DNA of 64,000 bases from [Phialemoniopsis] sp. UDSM-2020 (lineage: Eukaryota; Ascomycota; Sordariomycetes; Thyridiales; Thyridiaceae): contig JAEILZ010000001.1 in NCBI GenBank assembly GCA_018873225.1, forward strand, positions 8,060,001 through 8,124,000, read 5' to 3'. Of this stretch, positions 54,638 to 64,000 are shown piece after piece. Under the pieces are notes generated by a model that worked only from the letters and a program-made list of their open reading frames with translations, had not been told where the DNA came from and did not search any database. Numbering within the stretch: position 1 is the stretch's first letter; each line of letters begins with the position of its first letter. The translations under genes and the position numbers were made by a program.

Positions 54638-56586
54638 ATGGCAAACGATCACCCCGAAGATACCATTCGAGCCCACTGGAAGTGCTTCGTGGCATGCGGT
54701 CTCATCGTCATGTCGCCCTTCCAGTATGGCGTTGACTTCGGCCTCATTGGTGGCCTCCAGGCTATGCCGGGCTTCCTCATGGTTAGTGGTCCTGGAAGAA
54801 TCCATTTTACGTTGGCATGAGAGGGGACGATCACGGCTGACGAAGTTCGCCCGCACATACAGATCTTTGGCTACAGAGCGCCCCAAACCGCCCTCGGCTG
54901 GAACCTCGACACTACTCGGCAGCAGATCATCTCGTCCTTCATGACCCTCGGCGCCTTCATCAGCTCCGGCTGCGCCGGCTTTGTAGCCATCAAGCTTGGC
55001 CGCAGGCACTGCCTCTGGCTCGCCTGCCTCCTTTGCTGCGTATCCAATGTCATGATGATGGCCACGGAGAACATTGGTGCACTCTACGCCGGCCGTCTGC
55101 TCATCGGAATGGCCAACGGGTTCCTCATGACCTTTTCGCAGCTGTACATCCAGGAGTCTAGCCCGGCCAAGTACCGTGGTCTGTTCCTGACCATCTTTCA
55201 GTTCTGCACGTCCTTCGTAAGTGATCACCGCTGCTGGCCATTTGATTGTCGTGATGCATGGCCTAACAAGAGACCTTCTTCCTCCAGGGCACGCTCATCG
55301 GCACCATCATCGACTGGGCCACCGCCAAGCGCATGGACAAGTCGGCCTACCTCATCCCCCTCGGCATCATCTACGTCGTCCCCTGCCTCCTCTCTGTCGG
55401 CATGCTCTTCATCCCCGAGTCCCCGCGCTGGCTCGTCCTGCAAGGCCGCATCGAGGACGCCCACAAGGCGCTCTCGTGGCTGCGCCCTCCCACCGCACCC
55501 ATCGACGACGAGGTCGCCGAGATCAAGGCCGCCATCGACAAGGAGCGCGAGCTCGGCAGCAACGTTGGCGTGCTCGACATGTTCAAGACCAAGATAGACC
55601 GCCGCCGCACCTTCCTCTCCGTCTGCTCCGTCACGCTCCAGGCTGCTTCCGGTTCCATGTTCATCATCGGTAGGTCTCCTTCCCCATCCACCCTCAACGC
55701 AAATGTCTGTGGCCAAAAGTCAAGTTTGCTAATAGTCACGGTACAACAGCTTACAAGGCCTACTTCTTCGGCATGGCCAAGGTCACCGACCCCTTCGCCA
55801 TGACCAACGTCCTCAGCACCGTCGGCATTGTCGCCATCCTCATCAACTCGCTCATCGTCGTTCGCTACGGCCGCCGCCGCGTCATCATGACCACGGGCCT
55901 CATCATCTGCGGTATCCTGCAGCTCATCATCGCCATCACCTACGACAAGAACCCCGGCGCCAAGGTTACTGGCCAGGTGCTCGTCGGCCTGAGCTCCCTG
56001 TACCTCGCTTCGTACAACGTAAGTCCCCTTCTCTTCTCAAGCAACCCCTTGTTTTCAACACGTGTGCGCCGATTGCTAATGCGCTTAAACAATAGGGCAT
56101 GATCGCCACCTACGCCTGGCTGGCCGGCGGCGAGATCCCCTCCCAGCGCCTGCGCTCCTACACCTTTGGCCTCGCCGCCGCAGTGGGCTTCTTCTTCGCC
56201 TGGCTCACCACCTTCACGGCCCCTTACTTTATCAACCCCAACTCGCTCAACTGGGGGCCCCGGTACGGCTATATCTGGACGCCGTCGTGCGCCATCGCCG
56301 CCCTCTGGGTCTTCTGGTTCCTGCCCGAGACCAAGGGCCGCACGCTCGAGGAGATCGACGAGATGTTTGAGGCTGGTATTCCAGCGCGCAAGTTCCGCAC
56401 TTACGTCTGCGTCCGCGGTGTTCCTACTGCTGATCCCAAGGCTGCGCGGAGGAGCGTGGATGAGGAGGCCGAGGCTGAGAAGGTAAGCCATTGAGAGAGA
56501 GACCTTCCAACAGTGACTTTTGAAGATTTCGTCTGACGAGTTGTACTAAACAGCACCCGCAGGTCAATGTCGAGCACCGCACCTAG
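54638..56586 (+). CDS. MFS sugar transporter
   Basis: Exons are 54638-54781, 54863-55216, 55288-55669, 55750-56018, 56096-56482 and 56563-56586 (about 519 aa). The final splice could instead use the AG at 56553, adding three residues, or be skipped, ending three residues after the donor. It has twelve helices, the GRRHC loop after TM2-3, FIPESPRWLVLQGR, the VRYGRRRVI loop, and FLPETKGRTLEEIDEMFE, all sugar/H+ symporter signatures. The early YRAPQTALGWN insert between TM1 and TM2 is typical of hexose/pentose carriers. Proximity to a keto-deoxy acid aldolase suggests a sugar or sugar acid substrate; that link is inference. Branch point and AG are very close at 56545-56553, so the downstream acceptor was preferred. 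Confidence 0.9.
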
Positions 56587-56767
56587 GTCTTGGGAAGGGT
56601 ATATTCCGACGTGGAGGGGACTTCCATGCCGGGGCAATATCAATGTCATCTTGAAGATATCAGGCAGTGATAAGCTTATTGCAAATCACGCTAGAGAGGA
56701 ACAGATATATCTAATACATCTTTTTCATCATGTGGAGTTGCAGCCTTTCATGGAAATGTAATGTCTA

Positions 56768-57634
56768 TTATAAGCCTAGGAGATGCTTCGCACCTTCTGC
56801 CACTTCTGGGTCTCGCTGCTCCTGCAGAAACTTCACCCGCCTGCCAATTGCGTCGCCAGTCATGTCTGGCTGTGAGGACACCCAGAATTTACCCTCCGCG
56901 ATTTGAGACATCATGACCCTACAGCCCTCGTCTACATCCATCCCGTACTCCCCAACTAGATCGTTCATTGCCTTGCGATACGTAGCCGCGCTCTCAGGCT
57001 CCCCACGACCAGCCTGCGCCTCGAAAATGCTAGTCTTGAGCATACCGGGCAACACAGAACAGACGTGAATAGGAGCACCTTTCAACTGTAGTTCTAGGAA
57101 CAAGCCTTCCGAGAATGCCTGGACAGCGTGCTTGGTGAGGAGGTAAGCTGTCTGAGTGGGCATAACGCCAAACGACCCGACGCTTCCAAGGTTGGCCACC
57201 CAACACTCCTCCCCGGAGTCGAGCATCCTGGGAACAAAGGCTCTCACTCCGTGGATGACTCCTCGGATGTTGATGTCCAACGTTGCATCCCAGCGCTCTG
57301 CGGGGATCTCCCAGCTGAAGCCCATTGTCTCTATGCCTGCATTGTTGACGAGGAGCCGCGCGCTACCGTGTCTCTTGAATACCTCGTCGGCAAGCTTGTC
57401 CAGCTCACCGGGTTTCGCAACGTCTACGGCCATGGCCTCGGCGGATCCACCTGATTCTCTGATTGTACTGGCGACCTTCTCGGCATGTGCGAGAGAGATG
57501 TCGGTGACATACACCGTCATCCCTAACTGGGCGGCTCGCCGGGCAAACCCAGCCCCAATGCCAGACCCGGCACCAGTGATGACAGCAACGCCACCAGCGA
57601 GCTTCTTTTCCGCATCAGAGGGTATTGGCGTCAT
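56768..57634 (-). CDS. Short-chain dehydrogenase/reductase (classical SDR)
   Basis: Single exon, 288 aa. Cofactor motif TGAGSGIGAGFARR near residues 20-33, NNAG at about 96-99, then SVGSFG and YLLTKHA provide the catalytic Ser and Tyr-x3-Lys. A conserved Asn lies in LDINIRG. The Asp in VTDISLA after strand 2 favours NAD(H). Substrate cannot be read from sequence. Convergent with the MFS gene, 181 bp apart. Confidence 0.93.
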   Translation of the reverse strand: MTPIPSDAEKKLAGGVAVITGAGSGIGAGFARRAAQLGMTVYVTDISLAHAEKVASTIRESGGSAEAMAVDVAKPGELDKLADEVFKRHGSARLLVNNAGIETMGFSWEIPAERWDATLDINIRGVIHGVRAFVPRMLDSGEECWVANLGSVGSFGVMPTQTAYLLTKHAVQAFSEGLFLELQLKGAPIHVCSVLPGMLKTSIFEAQAGRGEPESAATYRKAMNDLVGEYGMDVDEGCRVMMSQIAEGKFWVSSQPDMTGDAIGRRVKFLQEQRDPEVAEGAKHLLGL

Positions 57635-58681
57635 GTCTGCCGAGGTCTGAAGGTAGATGATTCATATGAGCGACAAGTCTGCTTTCGGTTGTCGAAGATG
57701 ATCGATGGGTTAGACGAGGGGAGAAACAGGTGATAATGTAGAGGATGCTGCAGGTTGGAAAGACTAACAGTATCGTGAAAGGCACCGTTAATTAGTATCG
57801 AAAGTCCACTCTACCTCGGCCGATGGTTTCCAGGGCCTAGGTGTTACGGCAATTCTCATGTGCTGAATGCATCCAAAGTTGTGGAATGAACATTCTCGGA
57901 TCCATGCTTGGTCAGTTTCATGCGGGGTCCAGATTACGGCCCCTCACTTGGCTAAAGCACCTTCTCAAGGATGGATGTCCCACGCTCTTTGTACAGTTGC
58001 AGAGCGCCAGACTAACATAGCTCACTTTAACTCATCGGTGCAAGTCATTGCATCGAAATAACCCCAAGGCAATCCTGTCCGTCTGTCATACCCTCCGTTT
58101 CAACCCGACTGACAAGACCACGTAACTCCGAGCAGTAAAAGATCACCTGATCCAATTACGATTGGCATCTGCCTTACGTGGCTTTCCGTTACTTAACTCG
58201 AATAAGTTGACATCAAAGTAATTCACTTCAGCCTTGAATCAAGAGTTCCTCATCACAGATAGAACTATGACGAAGACAACCATTCAGCTCTGTGGAGATC
58301 GAGTCGTCCTGCTGTTGATCAATGCCTTTTATTATGAACTAACCTTGAAGACCATAGGCACTGCCCTCCGGCTATCAGGCTCTATGCAAGTATAGCATAG
58401 GCGCCCGCCACTCGATATTTGACTTGTAGTCATAAGCATGCAAGTTGACGTCATGTGTCAGACGTCTTCCTCTTGTAGACCAAGCCAGACTGCCAATCAA
58501 CCGCTGTCAGGGAAGTTGACAAATGTTTGCTACCCCGCCACATCACCGAGGCAGAATTTGGTCGTGTTCTTCTCTTCTCATTGTATCACTCGGACACAAA
58601 GATAGACCTATACATGAAAAGCCCTTTTACCCCCGCAGATCGCTCGGACTCGTTGACACTCTCAAGCCTCACCGACACGGG
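57635..58681. other. Intergenic
   Basis: Divergent flank between SDR and GNAT-like genes. Contains a possible in-frame extension of the latter from 58523. No other content recognised. Confidence 0.45.
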
Positions 58682-59398
58682 ATGTCTCACTCTGAAGCTG
58701 AAGTTCCCGAGAAGGATGCAGCCGACAAGCCCAAGCTCGTCGTCACCTATCGCCCAGCGTCTCCAGATGACGCCCCTGCGTTGAGGAAGGTTGTCCAGTT
58801 CGGCATCGAGCACGTTCCAAGTACCACTCTAGACGCAGCGCCTTTTGCCGACAGCTTGAGGAAGTTCTTGACAGAGGCCAAGAACTCACCCGAAATAATT
58901 TACCTGGTTGCAGACTCCAACCTCGAGGAGTTCATCCCAAAGCAGCAGACCTCTCACTTGAGCTCGGCTCTTTCGAAGACCATCGTTCTGGCGAGCAAAG
59001 TCCTCCACGTGAGTGACGAGATCAAAACAGCTATGTCGGCAAATATGCTTGGCTTCGTGTACCTGATACCCTATACGGGCCTACTCGGTGGGAAACGGAG
59101 CTGCTTTCGTAGGACCGCGACTCTGTCGGTGAACACAATTGGGGCGAGATTGTTGAAACCGGATTGGAATAGGCAGATTAAGAGTACTCTGATTGACACT
59201 GTCTTGTCTATGTGCAAAGACAGTGCACGGTACGAGACTGTTGTGGCGCAATTGGTCTTTAGGGAGGACGTGGCTGAGTTGAAAGCAGAGCTGGACCTAA
59301 TGCTTGAGAAGGGCTTTGAGAAGGTTGGCACTTTGAGGAATGTGATGGAGAAGAACGGAGTATTGTTCGATCAGATACTATTACAAAAGATGCTATAA
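58682..59398 (+). CDS. GNAT-like protein of unknown substrate
   Basis: 238 aa from the ATG at 58682; an in-frame ATG at 58523 would add 53 residues of poorer composition. VVTYRPASPDDAPALRKVVQFGI looks like the first strand and helix of a GNAT acetyltransferase. EIIYLVADSNLEEF and ANMLGFVYLIPY could be the beta-hairpin strands, but the acetyl-CoA loop (Q/RxxGxG/A) is not evident. The C-terminus is helical with alternating Leu/Glu. It may be an acyltransferase relative that has lost activity, or an unrelated fungal family; GNAT assignment is tentative. Confidence 0.6.
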   Translation: MSHSEAEVPEKDAADKPKLVVTYRPASPDDAPALRKVVQFGIEHVPSTTLDAAPFADSLRKFLTEAKNSPEIIYLVADSNLEEFIPKQQTSHLSSALSKTIVLASKVLHVSDEIKTAMSANMLGFVYLIPYTGLLGGKRSCFRRTATLSVNTIGARLLKPDWNRQIKSTLIDTVLSMCKDSARYETVVAQLVFREDVAELKAELDLMLEKGFEKVGTLRNVMEKNGVLFDQILLQKML

Positions 59399-59493
59399 GG
59401 GGTAAAGCTACTCAAGGGCCGCTTTCAGGCAAGGGGCTACTTATGTCAAGTCTTCATCTTTGATGTCTTTGATAAATATTTCATCACCGCTAT

Positions 59494-61203
59494 TCACACT
59501 TGCGTTTCATTTCTCATCAGGCCATTGGTACCCCCAACGACCGTCCCGTTCGTCATCCTCTTACTCAAGCCATTATTCTCGGGCTGTGCAGCGCCCCGAG
59601 CGCGGAGCAGATGCTTTAACACCTTGCCCGATGGCGTCCGCGGCAGGACATCGACAAACTCCACCTCCTTGGGTATCTTGTACCGCGCGATACGCCAATC
59701 GCAGTATCCTCGCAGTTCCTCGCCGTCTATCCTCGCGCCCGGTTCCACAACGACATAAGCCCGCCCGCTCTCGCCCCACTGGGCGTCGGGCATACCGACG
59801 ACAGCGACGTCCCTGACGTGCGGGTGCTCGATCAGCACGGCCTCCACCTCGGCCGAGTACACGTTCTCCCCGCCCGTGATGTACATGTCCTTCTTGCGGT
59901 CGAGCAGGTACACGAACCCATCTTCGTCTCGGCGTCCGACGTCCCCGGTACGCAACCAGCCGTCCGCCGTGATCGCCTCGGCCGTCTCCCGGGGCCTGTT
60001 CCAGTACCCCTTTGTCACATGTGGGCCCTTAACCAGTATTTCTCCAGCTTCGCCATCGGGGAGGTCTCTCTCAGCATCAATGAGGTCCACGATGCGAACT
60101 TGGGCCTGCGGCGCTAAAGTTCCTGCCGAGCCGGCCTTGGCGCGGATGACGTCCGCGTCGAGCGGCATGCCCACCGTCGTCGCTGCCTCCGTCATGCCGT
60201 ACCCATCGACCATCTTTACTCCCCTGTCTAGCCACCATAGGATGTTGGCAGGTGGGTTCGGCGCCCCGCCGGTGAACAGAGCCTTGAGCGTCGTCCACTT
60301 CTCCGGCGCAAAGCCCTCCGCGTACCGCAGCAGCGTCGCCATCTGCGGGACGCAAAAGTAGTGCGTGACGCCGAGGCCCGGGTCCGCGAGGTGGCGGTTC
60401 GTCTGCACCGCGTCGAAGCCGGGGCTGATGAGCAGGGTGCCGCCGCGCAGGAGCGGCGCCCAGACCTGTACGACGAGGCCGATGATGTGGTACATGGGGC
60501 AGTCGCAGAGAAAGACGCAGCCCGTCGACACTTCGCCGAGGTAGGCGTAGTTTGTCGCCGTTGCGAGGAGGCATCGCGGCGTCAGCATGACTCCTTTCGG
60601 CATGCCCGAGGTGCCGGAAGTGTAGAGGATGGTGCATGTCCTGTCGTGAGACGCGGGCGACAGTCGTATCGGCGTCGCGGGCCGGGAGGCCTGGAGCGCC
60701 TTGGTGAAGGAGCTGAAGCAGCGATATCGTGGCGTTCGTCGAGACTGCGAGTGAGTATCATCTCGCCCATTGGTGTGATATAATGACGGTGCTGTTGGTT
60801 CCCGGCTGTAGAAGAGGACTGGCGAGCAGTCGGCGAGGATGCGTGTTACCTCGGGCGGCGAGAGCCGCCAGTTGACCGGCACTAAGATGGCTCCCAGCCG
60901 CAGCAATGCTTGCTGGATGATGAGTTGGCAGACACTATTGTAGTCGAGCACAGCTACGCGGTCACCGGCCGCAACACCCTCCGCGTCGCGGAGAACGGCG
61001 ATCGCACGCTGGACGTCGGTCTCGAGCTCGCCATGGGTCCATCGCCGGCCGGTGGCCAGCTCGACACAAGCCAGGCCGTTGGGCCGGGTCCGAGCATTGA
61101 ATGCGATCAGGTCCGGAGAGGGATGTGCTAACATGGTGTCGAGCCTAGAGGGAGTGGTCACCTCGCCATCGTCGACGAGAGCGGCTGTTCGTCTGCCTCT
61201 CAT
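59494..61203 (-). CDS. AMP-dependent acyl-CoA synthetase / ligase (ANL superfamily)
   Basis: Single exon, 569 aa. The P-loop A3 motif is TCTILYTSGTSGMPKGVML. A5 is YGMTEAA, A7 is LRTGDVG, A8 is DRKKDMYITGGENVYSAEVE, and the catalytic A10 Lys is in PRTPSGKVLK. It adenylates a carboxylic acid and probably loads CoA; medium-chain or aromatic acids are typical for this branch. No peroxisomal SKL is at the C-terminus, and the extra tail is Asn/Gly-rich. It is divergent from the highly reducing PKS 1.8 kb away, so it could supply a starter or activate the polyketide, but this is unproven. Confidence 0.93.
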   Translation of the reverse strand: MRGRRTAALVDDGEVTTPSRLDTMLAHPSPDLIAFNARTRPNGLACVELATGRRWTHGELETDVQRAIAVLRDAEGVAAGDRVAVLDYNSVCQLIIQQALLRLGAILVPVNWRLSPPEVTRILADCSPVLFYSREPTAPSLYHTNGRDDTHSQSRRTPRYRCFSSFTKALQASRPATPIRLSPASHDRTCTILYTSGTSGMPKGVMLTPRCLLATATNYAYLGEVSTGCVFLCDCPMYHIIGLVVQVWAPLLRGGTLLISPGFDAVQTNRHLADPGLGVTHYFCVPQMATLLRYAEGFAPEKWTTLKALFTGGAPNPPANILWWLDRGVKMVDGYGMTEAATTVGMPLDADVIRAKAGSAGTLAPQAQVRIVDLIDAERDLPDGEAGEILVKGPHVTKGYWNRPRETAEAITADGWLRTGDVGRRDEDGFVYLLDRKKDMYITGGENVYSAEVEAVLIEHPHVRDVAVVGMPDAQWGESGRAYVVVEPGARIDGEELRGYCDWRIARYKIPKEVEFVDVLPRTPSGKVLKHLLRARGAAQPENNGLSKRMTNGTVVGGTNGLMRNETQV

Positions 61204-63012
61204 GCTGGAACACGAGGTTGTCAGTGCTGTTATGGAACCACGTGTAATAGGTGTGTTTCGAGTTCCGATCTCAAGTGCGAGGTCGCCGGCAGCGCGGGGG
61301 TTGAGCTACTGCACGCCCGCGCTGAGATGTGAAGGGCGAGCGTCACCCTCTTGGGCAGAGTCGGCATCCACGCCCGCCGAAGAGGATGCGCAGACTTGGT
61401 GAGAAGGATTGTACAAGATTGCCAATCCTTCAATAGTCGTGATGTGGGTTATGAGGTGACGACGACCTGTCGACTGTACGACGTTTGACAGGGTCTATCA
61501 GGGTGAAGATGCCCTCTAAGCCGAGGCTCATTTTGAGTACGAGGGCGGCCGTAGGCGATAAGAGAAGGGGGTGGCAAGGGTCCAGCCTTAATTCATCAGC
61601 TTCTGGACCCTACTTCTACTTCGTATGCACATGGGAGCAGAGCCAACTGACCCGCTGGCCTGTTAGTCCCGTAAGCAGTAGTTTAGGTCCCTCGCGGCCC
61701 AGGCTTGGCTGCCCTGTCACGAAATTCCCCTGCTCGGATCAAAATCATAGCGCCCATTGCGGAGACGGTCAAACGGATTTCTGATTTCTGCGTTCGGACC
61801 GCGCATGGCCTTCAGACATGAACTAGCACGATCGGAGCCAACACTAGCCTCTAGTGCCGGAGGTCGAGATTTCGAACCTTGACCAATGGTTTTGGTGCCC
61901 TCGGACTCTGACATTACAACCCTTCGTACTTGTCCAAGACCCAAGAACCTTGGAATGGGAGATGGGAGTCTAGCCGGTGCGCTCGGCCGCTTCTGTTCGT
62001 CTTGTTGTTCGTCGCCAAGGGCATTGGGGCAATGGTCGGGTCGCCGTTTTCTTGGGCTGATGCGGGTCGAACGTTCCCCCCTCCTTACCAACGGCTGGGC
62101 TCGCCCTATCAGGTCGCTGACTGGAGACGTCACTCGATCAAATGCAATCTGATTCTCTTTCCGCAGTGGCAGGACCACATGCAATGTAACGGTGGTGCTT
62201 CCCGTGGTCAGCACGGCACGCCTCGCCTTACTTTCCCCGGCCATTTCGGCCGCTGTTGGCAATCAATTCAGCTCGCTGCGTGATCGGGTCGGGGACCTTT
62301 TGGGTTCCACGGTAGCCTACCTAGGTACGTTCTAGAGCCAGCGCACCACTGCTAGACTGGTCGGGGACTAGCAAGATTGCCATGCCGGCCACCACTATCA
62401 GTTCATCTCAACCCTGCACTGCACTGGTTCGGCGACCATGTCTTGAGCACAGGCATTCATTTCTTGGTCCGGCGGAACGGTCACCGCAGTTGTATGCGAC
62501 GCCGAATAGGGCAATCGCACAACTTTGCGCAACCCACATCGAATGCTGGGGTACTGGCGTGCTAAGGAGAACGGGGGGACATGGTCTGAAGCGGCATTCT
62601 TTCATTAGCTGCATCCTGCTCAGGCCCTCGTGGCACTGAACCAAACTTAGTCAACGGCCAGTGAGATTTAGGGGAGTCGGCAGAGGGTGAATCAGTGCCA
62701 AGGTGGACTTACTTGGTACCCATATTTCACGCCGGGGCTCGATTAGCGTCGCCGGCTCCAATGGCAAATTCTTTCTAGGGCGGACGGTTCCCGATTTGAT
62801 CGCGTCAGGATCTTACGTGCATTGCTGCTAGGAAGATGCGAGGTGGTTAGCTTTGTATTCCGATCCTCTAGTAAAGGGGGGCTTGTTGCATGTGTTGTTC
62901 CACTACCATCCCATGCTTGTGTATGTCTTGCCCATCTTGCCTCATGTCTACTCGCATCAACACAGTGAGTTAGAGCACTCACTAGTGATGCATCCGGCCG
63001 AATTGTCAGATA
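61204..63012. promoter_or_regulatory. Divergent region, acyl-CoA synthetase / PKS
   Basis: This 1.8-kb gap has no supported gene. It contains CTACCTAGGTACG near 62318-62330, a type of short motif scattered in such genomes. Confidence 0.45.
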
Positions 63013-64000
63013 ATGAGAGGCAATGACCCCCCTAGCGTGCACTACGCGCGACTCAACGGAGGCCATGAGTCTGATACCGGCCCCGAGCAGCATGTGATCA
63101 ACGGTGTCACCAACAGAAACCATGGACGACCAGGCGAGAAACCTAATGGCGAGGGCAGTGCCGGCCCCGGCGTCGAGCCGATCGCAATCATCGGCATGGG
63201 AATGCGACTCCCAGGAGGCGTGCGAGACGCGAGTGGCTTTTGGGATCTCTTGAAGAATGGGCGGAATGGCCGTTGCCGGGTGCCTGCAAACCGCTACAGC
63301 GTCGACACTTGGTACGGGCCGGGCCAGTCACTTCATGTTGGCACCCGATATGGCAACTTCCTGAAGGACTACAAGCCAAGCCATGTCGACACCAGCTTCT
63401 GGTCCATGTCCAAGGAGGAGGTGGAGACCATGGACCCCGAGCAGCGCCTATTACTCGAGGTGGCGTATGAGACATTCGAGAGCTCGGGCTGGCGCGACTT
63501 CCGCGGTGAAGAAGTCGGCGTGTATGTTGGGACGATGGGCAGCGATTGGGACAAGATCGAGCTCCAGGACAGCCAAAATCTTGACCCTGTCCGTGCCGAC
63601 ATCTATGGCGATTACATCCTGGCCAACAGGGTGTCCTACGAGTTCAACCTGAAAGGCCCGAGGTAGGGGATCTCTGTTGGCTTTCCGTATGATTCTCCGC
63701 AGTTGTCGTGTACTGACATATGCTTCAGCATCGTATTGCGCACTGCGTGCTCGTCGTCGCTCTCTGCACTCCATATGGCGTGTCAGGATATTCGGTCTGG
63801 AGAATGTAGCTCTGCCATGGTCTGCGGGACTAACCTCATCATCACTCCTCGCGACACGGTCATCATGACGGAACAGGGTGTTCTGTCTCCAACTGGCTCG
63901 TCCCGGTCCTTCGATGCGGATGCGGATGGGTACGGCCGTGGCGAAGCAGTGAATGCGATCTTGGTGAAGAAATTGTCCGAGGCAATCAGAGACGGAGACC
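63013..64000 (+). CDS. Highly reducing polyketide synthase, 5' part (truncated by window)
   Basis: Exons are 63013-63662 and 63729 to the window edge (about 306 residues visible). A Gly/Asn-rich leader of about 55 residues precedes the ketosynthase: [41 protein letters not shown], and [14 protein letters not shown]. The active site is RTACSSSL with C224; the 66-nt intron sits just before it. [14 protein letters not shown] follows. Arg before TACSSS rather than Asp is usual in fungal highly reducing KS domains. Later domains (AT, DH, ER, KR, ACP) lie beyond 64000. Product unknown. Confidence 0.93.

Overview
This window is nuclear DNA of a filamentous ascomycete (Pezizomycotina, probably Sordariomycetes). 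Genes carry short introns of about 51-92 nt with GT-AG borders, plus two GC-AG introns. Codon third positions are GC-rich. Fungal family types are present: Zn2Cys6 regulators, HET, DUF3176, DUF7730-like and 2EXR proteins, PRISE reductases and a highly reducing PKS. All gene models were built by eye from reading frame, splice signals and family landmarks; no homology search was run.

Layout. (1) 1-6,900: the 3' end of an unidentified gene, then a maltose/isomaltose-type cluster: GH13 alpha-glucosidase and sugar permease, divergent from a shared promoter, followed by a Zn2Cys6 regulator. (2) 7,600-11,000: a CYP51-type P450 and a trichodiene-synthase-like sesquiterpene synthase, on the same strand. 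(3) 11,600-19,600: extracellular and membrane proteins: GH18 chitinase with CBM18, GPI-type aspartic protease, a small 12-cysteine secreted protein, and a DUF3176 protein. (4) 20,100-31,600: a candidate nitrogen-compound catabolic cluster: Zn2Cys6 regulator, Dal5-like permease, FAD amine/amino-acid oxidase, and a 1,330-aa hydantoinase/5-oxoprolinase. A near-palindromic element recurs in its promoters. (5) 31,700-37,300: an AlkB-like dioxygenase, two NAD(P)-binding reductases and a DUF7730-like protein. (6) 37,500-43,900: an HExxH metalloprotease-like protein, a large unrecognised secreted protein with eight exons, and a CE1 acetylxylan-esterase-like enzyme. (7) 44,500-50,200: HET, ankyrin and 2EXR/acidic proteins. 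(8) 51,800-56,600: a DapA-family aldolase and an MFS sugar transporter, each behind a very long promoter. (9) 56,700-64,000: an SDR, a GNAT-like protein, and an acyl-CoA synthetase divergent from the 5' end of a highly reducing PKS, which runs off the window.

The most interesting points are the CYP51 / terpene synthase pair, where the P450 has an unusual I-helix; the shared TTCGGAC-NN-GTGCGAA-type element in the oxoprolinase cluster; the internally duplicated cysteine-rich secreted protein; and the unrecognised secreted protein at 40,080-42,621.
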